In this document: in pieces, positions 1 to 7,879 of the stretch
How positions within the stretch are numbered: position 1 is the first letter of the stretch
Layout: each line of letters starts with the position of its first letter
Assembly (NCBI RefSeq): GCF_014196425.1
Contig: NZ_JACIDR010000004.1
Location: 288,532 to 352,531, forward strand
Source: Hansschlegelia beijingensis
Lineage (GTDB): Bacteria; Pseudomonadota; Alphaproteobacteria; Rhizobiales; Methylopilaceae
Direction of reading: 5' to 3'
Length of the DNA: 64,000 nt
Position numbers and translations under genes: made by a program
Notes under the pieces: generated by a model
The model's input: only the letters and a program-made list of their open reading frames with translations
What the model was told of the DNA's origin: nothing
The model's database searches: none

Positions 1-780
1 GAGACGGCGCTCGTCAACATGGCGGTCAACGCGCGCGACGCGATGAACGGGGAGGGCGCGCTTGAGCTCCGGGTCGTTTCCGGCGCCGGGCTGCCCTCGA
101 TCCGGGGCCATGCGCCGAGCGGCCGGCCGTTCGTCGCAGTGTCGCTCACGGACACCGGCGAAGGCATCGCGCCGGACATCATCTCGCAGATATTCGAGCC
201 GTTCTACACCACCAAGGAAATCGGCAAGGGCACGGGTCTCGGATTGTCGCAGGTGTTCGGCTTCGCCAAGCAGTCCGGCGGAGACGTCGCGGTCGAGAGC
301 ACGCCGGGCGCAGGCGCGACCTTCACGATCTATCTTCCCGAGGTTGAGGAGGCCGCCGAGCCGGAGCCGGCGCGTCGGACGACCCGCCCGGCGCCGGTCG
401 GCGGTGGACGCCGCGTGCTGATCGTCGAGGACAATGTGGAGGTCGGCGGGTTCGCGACGCAGACCCTGCAGGATCTCGGTTACGTGACGAGCTGGGCGAT
501 GAACGCCTCCGAGGCCCTCGTCATGCTCAAGGACCCGGCCGCCTCGTTCGACGTGGTGTTCTCCGATGTCGTGATGCCCGGCCTGAATGGGGTCGATCTC
601 GCTCGCGAGATACGGCGACTGACGCCGGACCTGCCCATCGTCCTCACCTCCGGCTACAGCGACGTGCTGGCCCAGGAGGGGCGCTCCGGCTTCGAGCTGT
701 TGCAGAAGCCCTATTCGGTCGAGGAGCTGTCTCGCGTGCTGCGCCTCGCGATCGCGAGCTCGTTGCAGTCGGGACGTTGA
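1..780 (+). CDS. Hybrid sensor histidine kinase with C-terminal receiver domain (partial, 5' end outside window)
   Basis: The reading frame is open from the first base, so the N-terminus (sensor and dimerisation domains) lies outside the window. The first codons read ETALVNMAVNARDAM, the N-box of a HATPase_c domain, so an ATG at 19 is internal. The ATP-lid boxes follow (DTGEGIA at about residue 51, then GKGTGLGLSQVFG). After a Pro/Arg/Glu-rich linker comes a response-regulator receiver domain (RRVLIVEDN onward) with phosphoacceptor Asp189 in FSDVVMPG and a conserved Lys in QKPYS. The architecture matches PAS/PAC-type hybrid kinases that autophosphorylate and pass phosphate to an attached receiver. 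The input signal and partner cannot be told from this fragment. Confidence 0.93.
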   Translation, partial: ETALVNMAVNARDAMNGEGALELRVVSGAGLPSIRGHAPSGRPFVAVSLTDTGEGIAPDIISQIFEPFYTTKEIGKGTGLGLSQVFGFAKQSGGDVAVESTPGAGATFTIYLPEVEEAAEPEPARRTTRPAPVGGGRRVLIVEDNVEVGGFATQTLQDLGYVTSWAMNASEALVMLKDPAASFDVVFSDVVMPGLNGVDLAREIRRLTPDLPIVLTSGYSDVLAQEGRSGFELLQKPYSVEELSRVLRLAIASSLQSGR

Positions 781-972
781 GCTTCTGACATCACAGCCTT
801 GGCGGGCCGGCCCGCTGGCGTTGGGCTCGAGTTCTCTTTGGCCTGAGCTCGCTCGGCCCGGCCGAGGGCGGCGCTGCGCGCAGCCGCCACCGCTGCTTGA
901 GCTGTTGACTCCGCCTGCGAGTGGGACTCCTTTCACGACACCTAAACACTTGCGTTGTTTGGAGTAATTATA

Positions 973-1998
973 ATGAAAAGGTTGGACCGCCGCGCCTTTG
1001 CCGCGGGGCTGGCTGCGGCTGGCGGCGCCGCCTTGCTCGGCTCCGGGCGAAGCGCCTGGGCGAACGAGGGCGGCGCGCTGACCCTCTACAACGGCCAGCA
1101 TGCGGAGACGACCGCCGCGATCGTCGAAGCCTTCACCCAGCAAACCGGCGTCCAGGTCGCGATCCGTCGCGGCAACAGCGCCCAGCTCGCCAACCAGATC
1201 ATCGAGGAAGGCCAGGCTTCGCCGGCCGACGTGTTCTACTCCGAAGAGAGCGCCCCCATCGCTGCGCTCGCCGCCCGGGGCCTGCTGGCGCCGGCGCAGC
1301 CGGACACGATCGCGCAGGTTCATTCCCAATTCGCGGCCAAGGATGGCTCTTGGGTCGGCGTCAGCGCGCGTTGCAGGGTCGTTGCCTACAATGTCGACAT
1401 GATCGAGCCGGAGGCGCTGCCGGGTTCGGTGATGGATTTCGCGAACCCGGAGTGGCGCGGCCGCGTCGGCTTCGTGCCGACCAGCGGCGAGTTCCAGGCC
1501 CAGGCGCTCGCCATCGTCAAGCTCAAGGGCCGCGAGGCCGCGCTCGACTGGCTGAAGGGGCTGAAGGCCAACGGTCGCGTCTACAACGGAAATGTCGCGG
1601 CCGTACAGGCGGTGCAGCGCGGGGAGATCCCGACGGCGCTCGTCAACAACTACTACTGGTTCCGCGTCGCCGACGAGGTCGGAGCCGACAGGATGAAGTG
1701 CCAGCTCCAATATCTCGGCCACAAGGATCCCGGGGCTTTGGTCACGCTGTCCGGCGCGGGCATTTTGAAGTCGAGCAAGCGCCAGGAGCTGGCGCAGCGC
1801 CTTCTTGCGTTCATGGTCAGCGTTCCGGGCCAACAGGCTCTCGTCGGCGCCGTCGCAGAGTACCCGGTGCGGCCTGACGTCAAGTCGCCCTATCCCCTGA
1901 AGCCGCTTGATGAGCTCGACCCGCCCGACGTGTCGCCCGAGGACATCGCGGATTCAGATCTCGCGCGGGATCTGCGTCGCGAGGCCGGGCTCGCTTGA
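973..1998 (+). CDS. Iron(III)-type ABC transporter periplasmic substrate-binding protein
   Basis: The protein is about 341 aa. It starts with a twin-arginine-like signal (MKRLDRRAFAAG, hydrophobic stretch, AWA cleavage site), so export may be by Tat. The mature part (TLYNGQHAETT, later SGEFQAQA and NNYYWFRVAD) resembles FbpA-type ferric-iron binding proteins, including the Tyr-Tyr pair typical of iron ligands. A TTG 18 nt upstream is also open, but GGAG at 961-964 sits 8 nt before the ATG at 973, so 973 is preferred. It is the first gene of a three-gene importer operon; the permease start overlaps its stop. I saw no convincing Fur, Irr or RirA box in the roughly 190-bp leader. Substrate Fe3+ is inferred from family and operon. 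Confidence 0.85.
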   Translation: MKRLDRRAFAAGLAAAGGAALLGSGRSAWANEGGALTLYNGQHAETTAAIVEAFTQQTGVQVAIRRGNSAQLANQIIEEGQASPADVFYSEESAPIAALAARGLLAPAQPDTIAQVHSQFAAKDGSWVGVSARCRVVAYNVDMIEPEALPGSVMDFANPEWRGRVGFVPTSGEFQAQALAIVKLKGREAALDWLKGLKANGRVYNGNVAAVQAVQRGEIPTALVNNYYWFRVADEVGADRMKCQLQYLGHKDPGALVTLSGAGILKSSKRQELAQRLLAFMVSVPGQQALVGAVAEYPVRPDVKSPYPLKPLDELDPPDVSPEDIADSDLARDLRREAGLA

Positions 1999-3545
1999 CG
2001 CTCGCGCTGGCGGGCGCCGGCCGGCGGACGAGGTCGCCGAGCTGGCTCACGCTCGCCGTCTTGGCGCCCACTCTGCTGATCTCGCTGCCGATCGCCTATG
2101 TGGCGACCCGGGCGTGGCAGGTCGGTCTGGCGGGCGTCGCCGAGGAGCTGTTCCGGGCGCGCACCGCGGAGCTTCTCGTCAACACGGTCACGCTTGCGGG
2201 CTCGGTGACGCTGCTGTCGGCGTTGATCGGGGTTGCGGTCGCGTGGTGCGTCGAGCGGTCCGACGTTCCGGGCCGGCGCTGGTGGCGGGTGGCGGCCGCA
2301 TTGCCGCTGGCCGTCCCGGCCTTCGTCGCGAGCTTCGCCTGGGCCTCGATGGGCGTCGCGTTCCAGACGATGCCGGGCGCGGTGCTGATCCTCACTCTGT
2401 CGCACTATCCGCTGGTCTATCTGCCGGTGGCGGCTGCGCTGCGCGGCATGGATCCCGCCTTCGACGACGTGGCGCGCTCCCTCGGTCGAACGTCGTGGCG
2501 GCGGTTCGTGAGCGTGACGCTGCCCCAGGCCTGGCCGGCGCTCGGCGCCGGCGCATTGCTCGTGCTCACCCATATGTTCGCCGAGTTCGGGGCGCTCGCG
2601 CTCCTGCGGGTCCAGACCTTCACCACCGCGATCTTCGAATCCTACGAACTCGAGTTCGACGGCGGCACGGCGGCCCTGCAATCGGCCGTGCTGCTCGCGC
2701 TCGCGCTGCCGCCGGCGCTGTTCGAGATGAAGCTGCGCCGCGATCTGCGGTTCGCGCGGGTCGGCAAGGGGGGGCGGCGACGGCTGTCGCTCACGCCGCT
2801 GGGGGGCGCGCGGCCATTCGTCCTCTTCGGAATGGCCGCGCTGATCGCGCTGGCGCTCGGCGCGCCCTGCGCGGTGCTGGCCTATTGGCTCGCGGTCGGC
2901 AAATCGTTCGGCCACGCCGCCGCCGACATCTGGCCAGCCGTGAAAGGCTCGTTGACCCTCGCGCTGCCCGGAGCCCTCGTCGTCACGGCGCTCGCCGCCC
3001 CGCTCGCGCTCGCCGCCACCCGCCACCTGGGACGCCTGTCCGGGCTCGCCGAGAGGCTGCCCTACGTCGTGCACGGACTTCCCGGTCTGGTCGTCGCGCT
3101 GGCTCTCGTGTTCTTCTCGATCCGCTTCTTTCCCGAGGTTTACCAGACGGTCGCGCTGCTGTTCGCGGCTTACGCTGTGCTGGCCCTGCCGCTCGCCCAG
3201 TCGGCCCTGCGGGCGTCGCTGGAACTGGCGCCGGCTCGGTTCGAAGAGGTGGCCAGGAGCCTGGGCAAGGGACCGGTCGCGGCCTTCGTCGCGGTGACGC
3301 TTCCCAACATGCTGCCGGGGGTGGGCGCCGCGCTCGCGCTGATCACGCTGGAGCTCGCGCGGGAGCTCACCGCGACCCTGATGCTTGCGCCCATCGGCGT
3401 GACCACGCTCGCAACCGAGGTCTGGTCGCAGGCGAACGAAGGCCGCTATGCGGCGGCGGCGCCTTTCGCCGCATTGCTGGTCGCGGTTTCGGCGATCCCC
3501 GTTTATGTGTTCACCCGCCGCAGCCTGGAGCTTCACGATCTCTGA
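1995..3545 (+). CDS. Iron-type ABC transporter permease, two fused permease domains
   Basis: The product is a 516-aa inner-membrane permease with many hydrophobic helices. It carries two permease modules, each with an EAA-type loop: SLGRTSWRRFVSVTLPQAWPAL at about residue 165 and SLGKGPVAAFVAVTLPNMLPG at about residue 425. One chain therefore supplies both membrane halves, as in FbpB-type iron permeases (usual length 500-570 aa). It starts at a TTG that overlaps the TGA of the binding-protein gene (TTGA), implying translational coupling, and its own TGA overlaps the ATG of the ATPase gene. Confidence 0.88.
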   Translation: MTLALAGAGRRTRSPSWLTLAVLAPTLLISLPIAYVATRAWQVGLAGVAEELFRARTAELLVNTVTLAGSVTLLSALIGVAVAWCVERSDVPGRRWWRVAAALPLAVPAFVASFAWASMGVAFQTMPGAVLILTLSHYPLVYLPVAAALRGMDPAFDDVARSLGRTSWRRFVSVTLPQAWPALGAGALLVLTHMFAEFGALALLRVQTFTTAIFESYELEFDGGTAALQSAVLLALALPPALFEMKLRRDLRFARVGKGGRRRLSLTPLGGARPFVLFGMAALIALALGAPCAVLAYWLAVGKSFGHAAADIWPAVKGSLTLALPGALVVTALAAPLALAATRHLGRLSGLAERLPYVVHGLPGLVVALALVFFSIRFFPEVYQTVALLFAAYAVLALPLAQSALRASLELAPARFEEVARSLGKGPVAAFVAVTLPNMLPGVGAALALITLELARELTATLMLAPIGVTTLATEVWSQANEGRYAAAAPFAALLVAVSAIPVYVFTRRSLELHDL

Positions 3546-4567
3546 TGACGAGCGTCCGCGTCCGCGAGGCGAAGAAGGCCTTCAATGGCCAGTCGGTGCT
3601 GCGTGGCGTCGACTTCGCCGTGCGCGACGGCGAGATCGCCGCCCTGCTCGGGCCTTCGGGATGCGGCAAGACCACCCTGTTGCGGCTGATCGCGGGCTTC
3701 GAGCGGCTCGACGGCGGCGCGATCGAGATCCATGGCCGGGAGGTCGCGGGCGAAGGCCTGCATGTGCCGCCGGAGCGACGAAGGATCGGATACGTGCCCC
3801 AGGAAGGGGCCTTGTTCCCGCATCTGACGGTCTTGGGGAACGTGGGCTTCGGCCTCGCGCGGCGGGAGCGGACGAGAGAGCGGATCGGCGAGGTCCTGGC
3901 GCTTGTCGGCGTGCAGGAACTTGCGGAACGCTATCCGCACGAGCTTTCGGGAGGGCAGCAACAGCGCGTCGCGCTGGCGCGCGCGCTCGCTCCGCGCCCT
4001 GAAATCGTGCTGCTCGACGAGCCGTTCAACGGCCTCGATCTTGATCTCCGCCGGGCCGTCTCGGCCGAGGTGGTCGCTACGCTCCGGCGCTCCGGCGCCT
4101 CGGCCATCCTGGTGACGCACGATCCCGAGGAGGCCTTTGCGAGCGCCGACACGGTCGCGGTCATGAACCAGGGCGCGATCGCGCAGCAGGGCGATCCGCG
4201 ATCCGTCTACCTGCAGCCCGCGAGCGCCGAGGTGGCGCGGATCACCGGCGCGGCGGTGTTCCTCGACGCCACGATCCGCGGCGCGGTGGCGGAGACAGCA
4301 CTGGGAAGCATGCCGCTCGGCGCGGCGTCGCCTGGAGTGAACGGTTTCGCCCGGGTCTGCGTGCGGCCCGAGCAGATCGTTCTGGGCGCTCCGGGCTCCG
4401 GATGCGCGGCCAAAATCCTGGCCCGCAGTTTCCGGGGCGATCACACGGTCCTGACGGTCGCGATCGGCGAGTTCCGGCTGCCGGTGCGCGCGCCGACGAG
4501 CTTCGCGGCCGACGCCAGCGTTGTCGAAGTCGCTCTCGAGGGATCCTGCGTCGCGTTTCCGCGCTGA
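3545..4567 (+). CDS. Iron-type ABC transporter ATP-binding protein
   Basis: This 340-aa cytoplasmic ATPase energises the importer encoded by the two preceding genes. It has Walker A (GPSGCGKTT, about residue 36), Q-loop (YVPQEGALFPHLTV), signature LSGGQQQRV, Walker B IVLLDEPF and switch His in LVTHDPEEAF. A C-terminal TOBE-like regulatory region (VCVRPEQIVLG onward) is typical of the FbpC/PotA group. The ATG overlaps the permease stop by one base (TGATG). It converges with the minus-strand udgX gene only 5 nt downstream. Function is well supported; the substrate is inferred from the operon. Confidence 0.92.
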   Translation: MTSVRVREAKKAFNGQSVLRGVDFAVRDGEIAALLGPSGCGKTTLLRLIAGFERLDGGAIEIHGREVAGEGLHVPPERRRIGYVPQEGALFPHLTVLGNVGFGLARRERTRERIGEVLALVGVQELAERYPHELSGGQQQRVALARALAPRPEIVLLDEPFNGLDLDLRRAVSAEVVATLRRSGASAILVTHDPEEAFASADTVAVMNQGAIAQQGDPRSVYLQPASAEVARITGAAVFLDATIRGAVAETALGSMPLGAASPGVNGFARVCVRPEQIVLGAPGSGCAAKILARSFRGDHTVLTVAIGEFRLPVRAPTSFAADASVVEVALEGSCVAFPR

Positions 4568-4572
4568 GGCCC

Positions 4573-6012
4573 TTAGGCCAATTTGGCGAACGGCGCCGCG
4601 AGCCGCAGATCTTCGACGAACCGGGAGAACTCCGCGCGCTTGCGATCCTCGTCGGGCAGCCGCAGCAGATAGGACGGGTGGACCGTCACCAGCACGTCCG
4701 GCTCGCCGTCTCGCTGCAGGATCGAGCCGCGCGTCTCGCCGATCTTGACGACGCGTCCCATCACGGCGCGCGCCGCGGTGGCGCCCATCGCCACCACCAG
4801 CCGCGGCCTGAGGGTGGCCATCTCGCGCTCCAGCCACGGCCGACACGCTGCGATCTCGGTCGGTCCTGGCGTCTTGTGCAGCCGGAACTTGCCGCGGGGC
4901 TCGAATTTGAAGTGCTTCACCGCGTTGGTGACATAGACCTTGTCGCGCTCGAGGCCGGCCTCCTGCGCGGCCCGGTCGAACAGCGCCCCGGCCGGGCCGA
5001 CGAAGGGCCGGCCCTGGATATCCTCCTTGTCGCCGGGCTGCTCGCCCACGAACATGACCCTCGCGTCCGCAGGCCCTTCGCCGAACACCGCCTGCGTGGC
5101 GTCGGCCCAGAGCGGGCAGTTGCGGCACTCGTCAACCTCCGCTCGCAGCGCGTCGAGCGTCGAGGCGTCGTGGGCTGCGGGGAGTTCGGTCTGCTTCATC
5201 GGGCGGTGGCCCTTCTTCGGCATGGTCGCCGGCGCAGCGACCATGGCCGCCGACCGGTCGGCGGCTGAGGCGATCAACGGACGAATGAGCGAAGCCTCAG
5301 GAAGGTTGCGCCAGTACTTGCGCGGCATCTCGGACCGCATCGCGGCGACCTTGAGCCGCGCAGGATTGAAGATGCTGGCGTAGTAGGTCCGCCAGACGGC
5401 CTCAAGGGCGTCGCTGTCCGGGGCGTCGGCGCGCCTTGCGCCCTCCGAGAAGACGAGTTCGTCACCGTCCCAATGCGCCGAACGCTCCGGCGTCAGGATC
5501 GACCAGCGCATCGAGGCGAAGCGGCGCACGAAGAACGGCGCGGTCGCCTCGACGATGTGATGCTCCGGCTCGAACCAGGAGACGAAATGCGCTCCGCCCG
5601 GGGTCGCGATCTCCCGGAACCGCACGAAGGCGGTCATCTTGTGCTTGTCGCGCCGGACCGCCTTGGCGAGATCGCGGGCGCGCACGACGTCCGGATCCGC
5701 CGCGTCGTCCAGAACCGATCTATCCGCCACGACGCGCGCGAGCAGGCGGTAGAACAGGTCGAAACGGCCGGGGTCGCTGTGGAGAAGTCCTGCCGCGGCG
5801 AGCTCGAGGAAGCCGCGCGCGACCGAGAAACCCTGCGCCTCCGCATGCGCCGGAGGCTCTTCCTGGGCTGCGCAGAACAGGTCGTCCGGCTGGCCCGCCA
5901 CCGACCAGACGACCGACGAAGCCGGCGTCCCGGCTGCGAGCAGGCTTCGCGCAGCCGCGCGCCAACCCGCGACGTCGGCGGGACCGTCGAGGACGACCCG
6001 GCGCGCTGTCAA
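4573..6012 (-). CDS. udgX: DUF4130 / UdgX-type uracil-DNA glycosylase fusion
   Basis: The protein has 479 aa in two parts. Residues 1-270 form a DUF4130-type domain, the radical SAM-linked partner domain. Residues 285-479 form an Fe-S uracil-DNA glycosylase of the UdgX class. UdgX is known to excise uracil and become covalently trapped on the abasic site through a histidine in a KRRIH loop. The visible landmarks are C296-x2-C299, GEQPGD at 323-328, AVKHFKF (His367 where family-4 enzymes have a cluster cysteine), KFRLHKTP (His379, candidate nucleophile), C390 and the HPSYLL motif. The loop reads KFRLH rather than KRRIH. It overlaps the upstream radical SAM gene by 4 bp (ATGA), so the two are co-transcribed. 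UdgX assignment is strong; activity with the altered loop is untested. Confidence 0.9.
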   Translation of the reverse strand: MTARRVVLDGPADVAGWRAAARSLLAAGTPASSVVWSVAGQPDDLFCAAQEEPPAHAEAQGFSVARGFLELAAAGLLHSDPGRFDLFYRLLARVVADRSVLDDAADPDVVRARDLAKAVRRDKHKMTAFVRFREIATPGGAHFVSWFEPEHHIVEATAPFFVRRFASMRWSILTPERSAHWDGDELVFSEGARRADAPDSDALEAVWRTYYASIFNPARLKVAAMRSEMPRKYWRNLPEASLIRPLIASAADRSAAMVAAPATMPKKGHRPMKQTELPAAHDASTLDALRAEVDECRNCPLWADATQAVFGEGPADARVMFVGEQPGDKEDIQGRPFVGPAGALFDRAAQEAGLERDKVYVTNAVKHFKFEPRGKFRLHKTPGPTEIAACRPWLEREMATLRPRLVVAMGATAARAVMGRVVKIGETRGSILQRDGEPDVLVTVHPSYLLRLPDEDRKRAEFSRFVEDLRLAAPFAKLA

Positions 6013-7238
6013 AGAGCGAGCGCCATCTGGCGCGGCGGCGGAGCGATGCGCTCCAGCAGCCGCTCGGACTCGAGCAGCCCGATCGATGGCGAATGGTCAG
6101 CCAGCCGAAGGAAGGGCAGCACCTTGCGCAGCGGCGCCTTCAGCCGCGCGAGATCCTCGCAGCGGATGGCGCGGAAGCGCCGCGCCGACAGGATCCTCTC
6201 GACCACCGTTTTGCCGAGCCCGGGCACCCGCAGCAGCTCCTCGCGCGAGGCCCGGTCGATGTCGAGAGGGAAGCGGTCGCGATGGCGCAGCGCCCAGGAC
6301 AGCTTGGGGTCGACGGCGAGGTCGAGCATGCCGCCGCCTTCGGTGATCTCCTCGACGGAGAACCCATAGAAACGCATCAGCCAGTCAGCCTGGTAGAGAC
6401 GGTGCTCCCGCACGAGCGGCGGCGCCTGCAGCGGCAGGCGGGCGTTGGCGTCCGGGATCGGACTGAACGCCGAGTAGTAGATGCGCTTGAGGCGATAGGA
6501 GCCGTACAGGTTCGCCGACGTTCCGAGGATCGCCCGATCGTCGGACGCGTCGGCGCCGATGATCATCTGCGTGCTCTGGCCGGCAGGCGAGAAGCGCGGC
6601 GCGCGCCGATCCGCCTTCGCCTCGTCGATCCGGCCGCGAAGCCCCGCCATGGTGCGGCGGACGGCCCTGATGTCCTTCTCGGGGGCCAGCTGCTTCAAGG
6701 CCGTCTCGGTCGGCAGCTCGACATTGATTGACAGCCGGTCCGCATAGAGCCCGGCCTCCGCAAGCAACTCCGGAGACGCGTCGGGGATCGTCTTGAGGTG
6801 GATGTAGCCCTTGAAGCCGTGCTCCAGCCGAAGGGTCCGCGCGACGCGGACCACCTGCTCCATCGTGTAGTCGGGGCTCCTGACGATGCCGGAGGAGAGG
6901 AACAGGCCCTCGATGTAATTCCGCCGGTAGAAGTCGAGCGTCAGCCGGACGACTTCGGCCACCGTGAACCGCGCCCGCGGCACGTTGCTGGAGGAGCGGT
7001 TGACGCAATACAGGCAGTCGAACGCGCAGGCGTTCGTCAAAAGGATCTTGAGCAGGGAGATGCATCGGCCGTCGGGAGCATAGGAGTGGCAGATGCCAGC
7101 GCCTTCTGTTGACCCGAGTCCCTGCGGCCGAACGCCTTTGCCGCCGGCGGAATGGCGCTTGTCGGTTCCGCTCGAGGCGCAGGAGGCGTCGTACTTGGCC
7201 GCGTCGGCGAGGATCGCGAGCTTCCGGGCGATGTCCAA
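6009..7238 (-). CDS. Putative DNA modification/repair radical SAM protein (UdgX-linked)
   Basis: The protein has 409 aa. The radical SAM cluster motif is C71-x3-C75-x2-C78 (CAFDCLYC), two more cysteines lie close upstream (C50, C59), and the C-terminal part has a helix-hairpin-helix DNA-binding signature (LLRVPGLGKTVVERIL). This matches the conserved radical SAM family always found next to the DUF4130-UDG gene, as here. Its reaction is not established; a role in lesion reversal or base modification is inferred from the HhH motif and the glycosylase partner. It is the promoter-proximal gene of the pair, and a LexA-like site lies 37-51 bp upstream of its ATG. It is distinct from spore photoproduct lyase, which lacks the HhH tail. 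Confidence 0.88.
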   Translation of the reverse strand: MDIARKLAILADAAKYDASCASSGTDKRHSAGGKGVRPQGLGSTEGAGICHSYAPDGRCISLLKILLTNACAFDCLYCVNRSSSNVPRARFTVAEVVRLTLDFYRRNYIEGLFLSSGIVRSPDYTMEQVVRVARTLRLEHGFKGYIHLKTIPDASPELLAEAGLYADRLSINVELPTETALKQLAPEKDIRAVRRTMAGLRGRIDEAKADRRAPRFSPAGQSTQMIIGADASDDRAILGTSANLYGSYRLKRIYYSAFSPIPDANARLPLQAPPLVREHRLYQADWLMRFYGFSVEEITEGGGMLDLAVDPKLSWALRHRDRFPLDIDRASREELLRVPGLGKTVVERILSARRFRAIRCEDLARLKAPLRKVLPFLRLADHSPSIGLLESERLLERIAPPPRQMALAL

Positions 7239-7274
7239 GACAGAAGGTCCTCCAGCGGCGGCCCTCTGTTCTAT

Positions 7275-7289
7275 GTACTCATTTTGTTC
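7275..7289 (-). promoter_or_regulatory. Candidate LexA-like site upstream of the radical SAM/udgX operon
   Basis: On the minus strand the sequence reads GAAC-AAAATGA-GTAC, which matches the alphaproteobacterial LexA box GAAC-N7-GAAC at seven of eight fixed positions. The first half and the following A-tract are nearly identical to the perfect box in front of imuA in this window. It lies just upstream of the radical SAM start codon, where a promoter would be. One mismatch in a conserved half-site leaves this a candidate only. Confidence 0.4.
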
Positions 7290-7301
7290 GCATCAAGAGG
7301 T

Positions 7302-7334
7302 AAGGCGTTACGCATTGGGGCTGCGTAACGCCTT
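7302..7334. terminator. Perfect 13-bp inverted repeat between peroxiredoxin and radical SAM genes
   Basis: The arms AAGGCGTTACGCA (7302-7314) and TGCGTAACGCCTT (7322-7334) are perfectly complementary around a 7-nt loop. The hairpin starts 6 nt after the peroxiredoxin stop on the minus strand, so it most likely ends that transcript before the radical SAM promoter. There is no real T-tract on the minus side; on the plus side it is followed by TTA only. A dimeric-regulator operator is the alternative reading. Confidence 0.55.
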
Positions 7335-7339
7335 TTAGG

Positions 7340-7825
7340 TCAGAGCGCCTCGAGCAGGCGTTCGGCGCTGGAGAGATCGGCCTTGCCGGGCTGATCCTCG
7401 ACGGCGAGCTTGGTGACCGTCATGTCATCCAGCACCATCGCGTAGCGCTTCGAGCGGATCCCGAGGCCGCCGGCGGAGGCGTCGAGCTCGAGGCCGATCG
7501 CCTTCGCGAAATCCGCGCTGCCATCCGACAGGAACTCGATCTTGCCCTTGCCACCCGTGGCGTTCGCCCAGGCGTCCATCACGAACGGGTCGTTCACGGC
7601 CGTCACCGCGACGACCTCGACGCCCTTGGCGGCGAGCGCGTCCATGTTGTTGAGATAGCCCGGCAGATGGTTCTTGTGGCAGGTGGGCGTGAAAGCGCCC
7701 GGAACCGCAAACAGCACCGCCTTTTTGCCGCCGAAGATTTCGTCCGCCATGACGGTCTCAGGCCCATTGGGGCCGAGGCGACGGAAGGTGGTGTTCGGCA
7801 GCCTGTCGCCGACTTTGATCGTCAT
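7340..7825 (-). CDS. Peroxiredoxin, Prx5/AhpE-like redoxin
   Basis: The 161-aa thiol peroxidase has the Prx5-type active site PGAFTPTCH with peroxidatic Cys49, and the conserved SDGSADFAKAIGLELD segment. It has no signal peptide, so it acts in the cytoplasm to reduce hydrogen peroxide and organic peroxides using glutathione or thioredoxin systems. Length is typical for the family. It stands alone, with a strong hairpin downstream and a DsbD-N-like gene on the same strand about 50 bp upstream. Confidence in the family is very high; the reductant is not deducible. Confidence 0.95.
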   Translation of the reverse strand: MTIKVGDRLPNTTFRRLGPNGPETVMADEIFGGKKAVLFAVPGAFTPTCHKNHLPGYLNNMDALAAKGVEVVAVTAVNDPFVMDAWANATGGKGKIEFLSDGSADFAKAIGLELDASAGGLGIRSKRYAMVLDDMTVTKLAVEDQPGKADLSSAERLLEAL

Positions 7826-7879
7826 GGGCCGTCTCCTGGTGCGTGGAGGCCGCGTTGCGGTCCAAGAAGTCCGCGAGAC

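Noticed and set aside
780..972. Possible Fur/Irr/RirA box before the iron importer operon
   Set aside because: The AT-rich stretch near the start is too short and shows no clear dyad.
1907..4567. Single 886-aa frame covering the permease and ATPase genes of the iron importer
   Set aside because: The first part is a shadow of the permease gene; only the region from 3545 codes for the ATPase.
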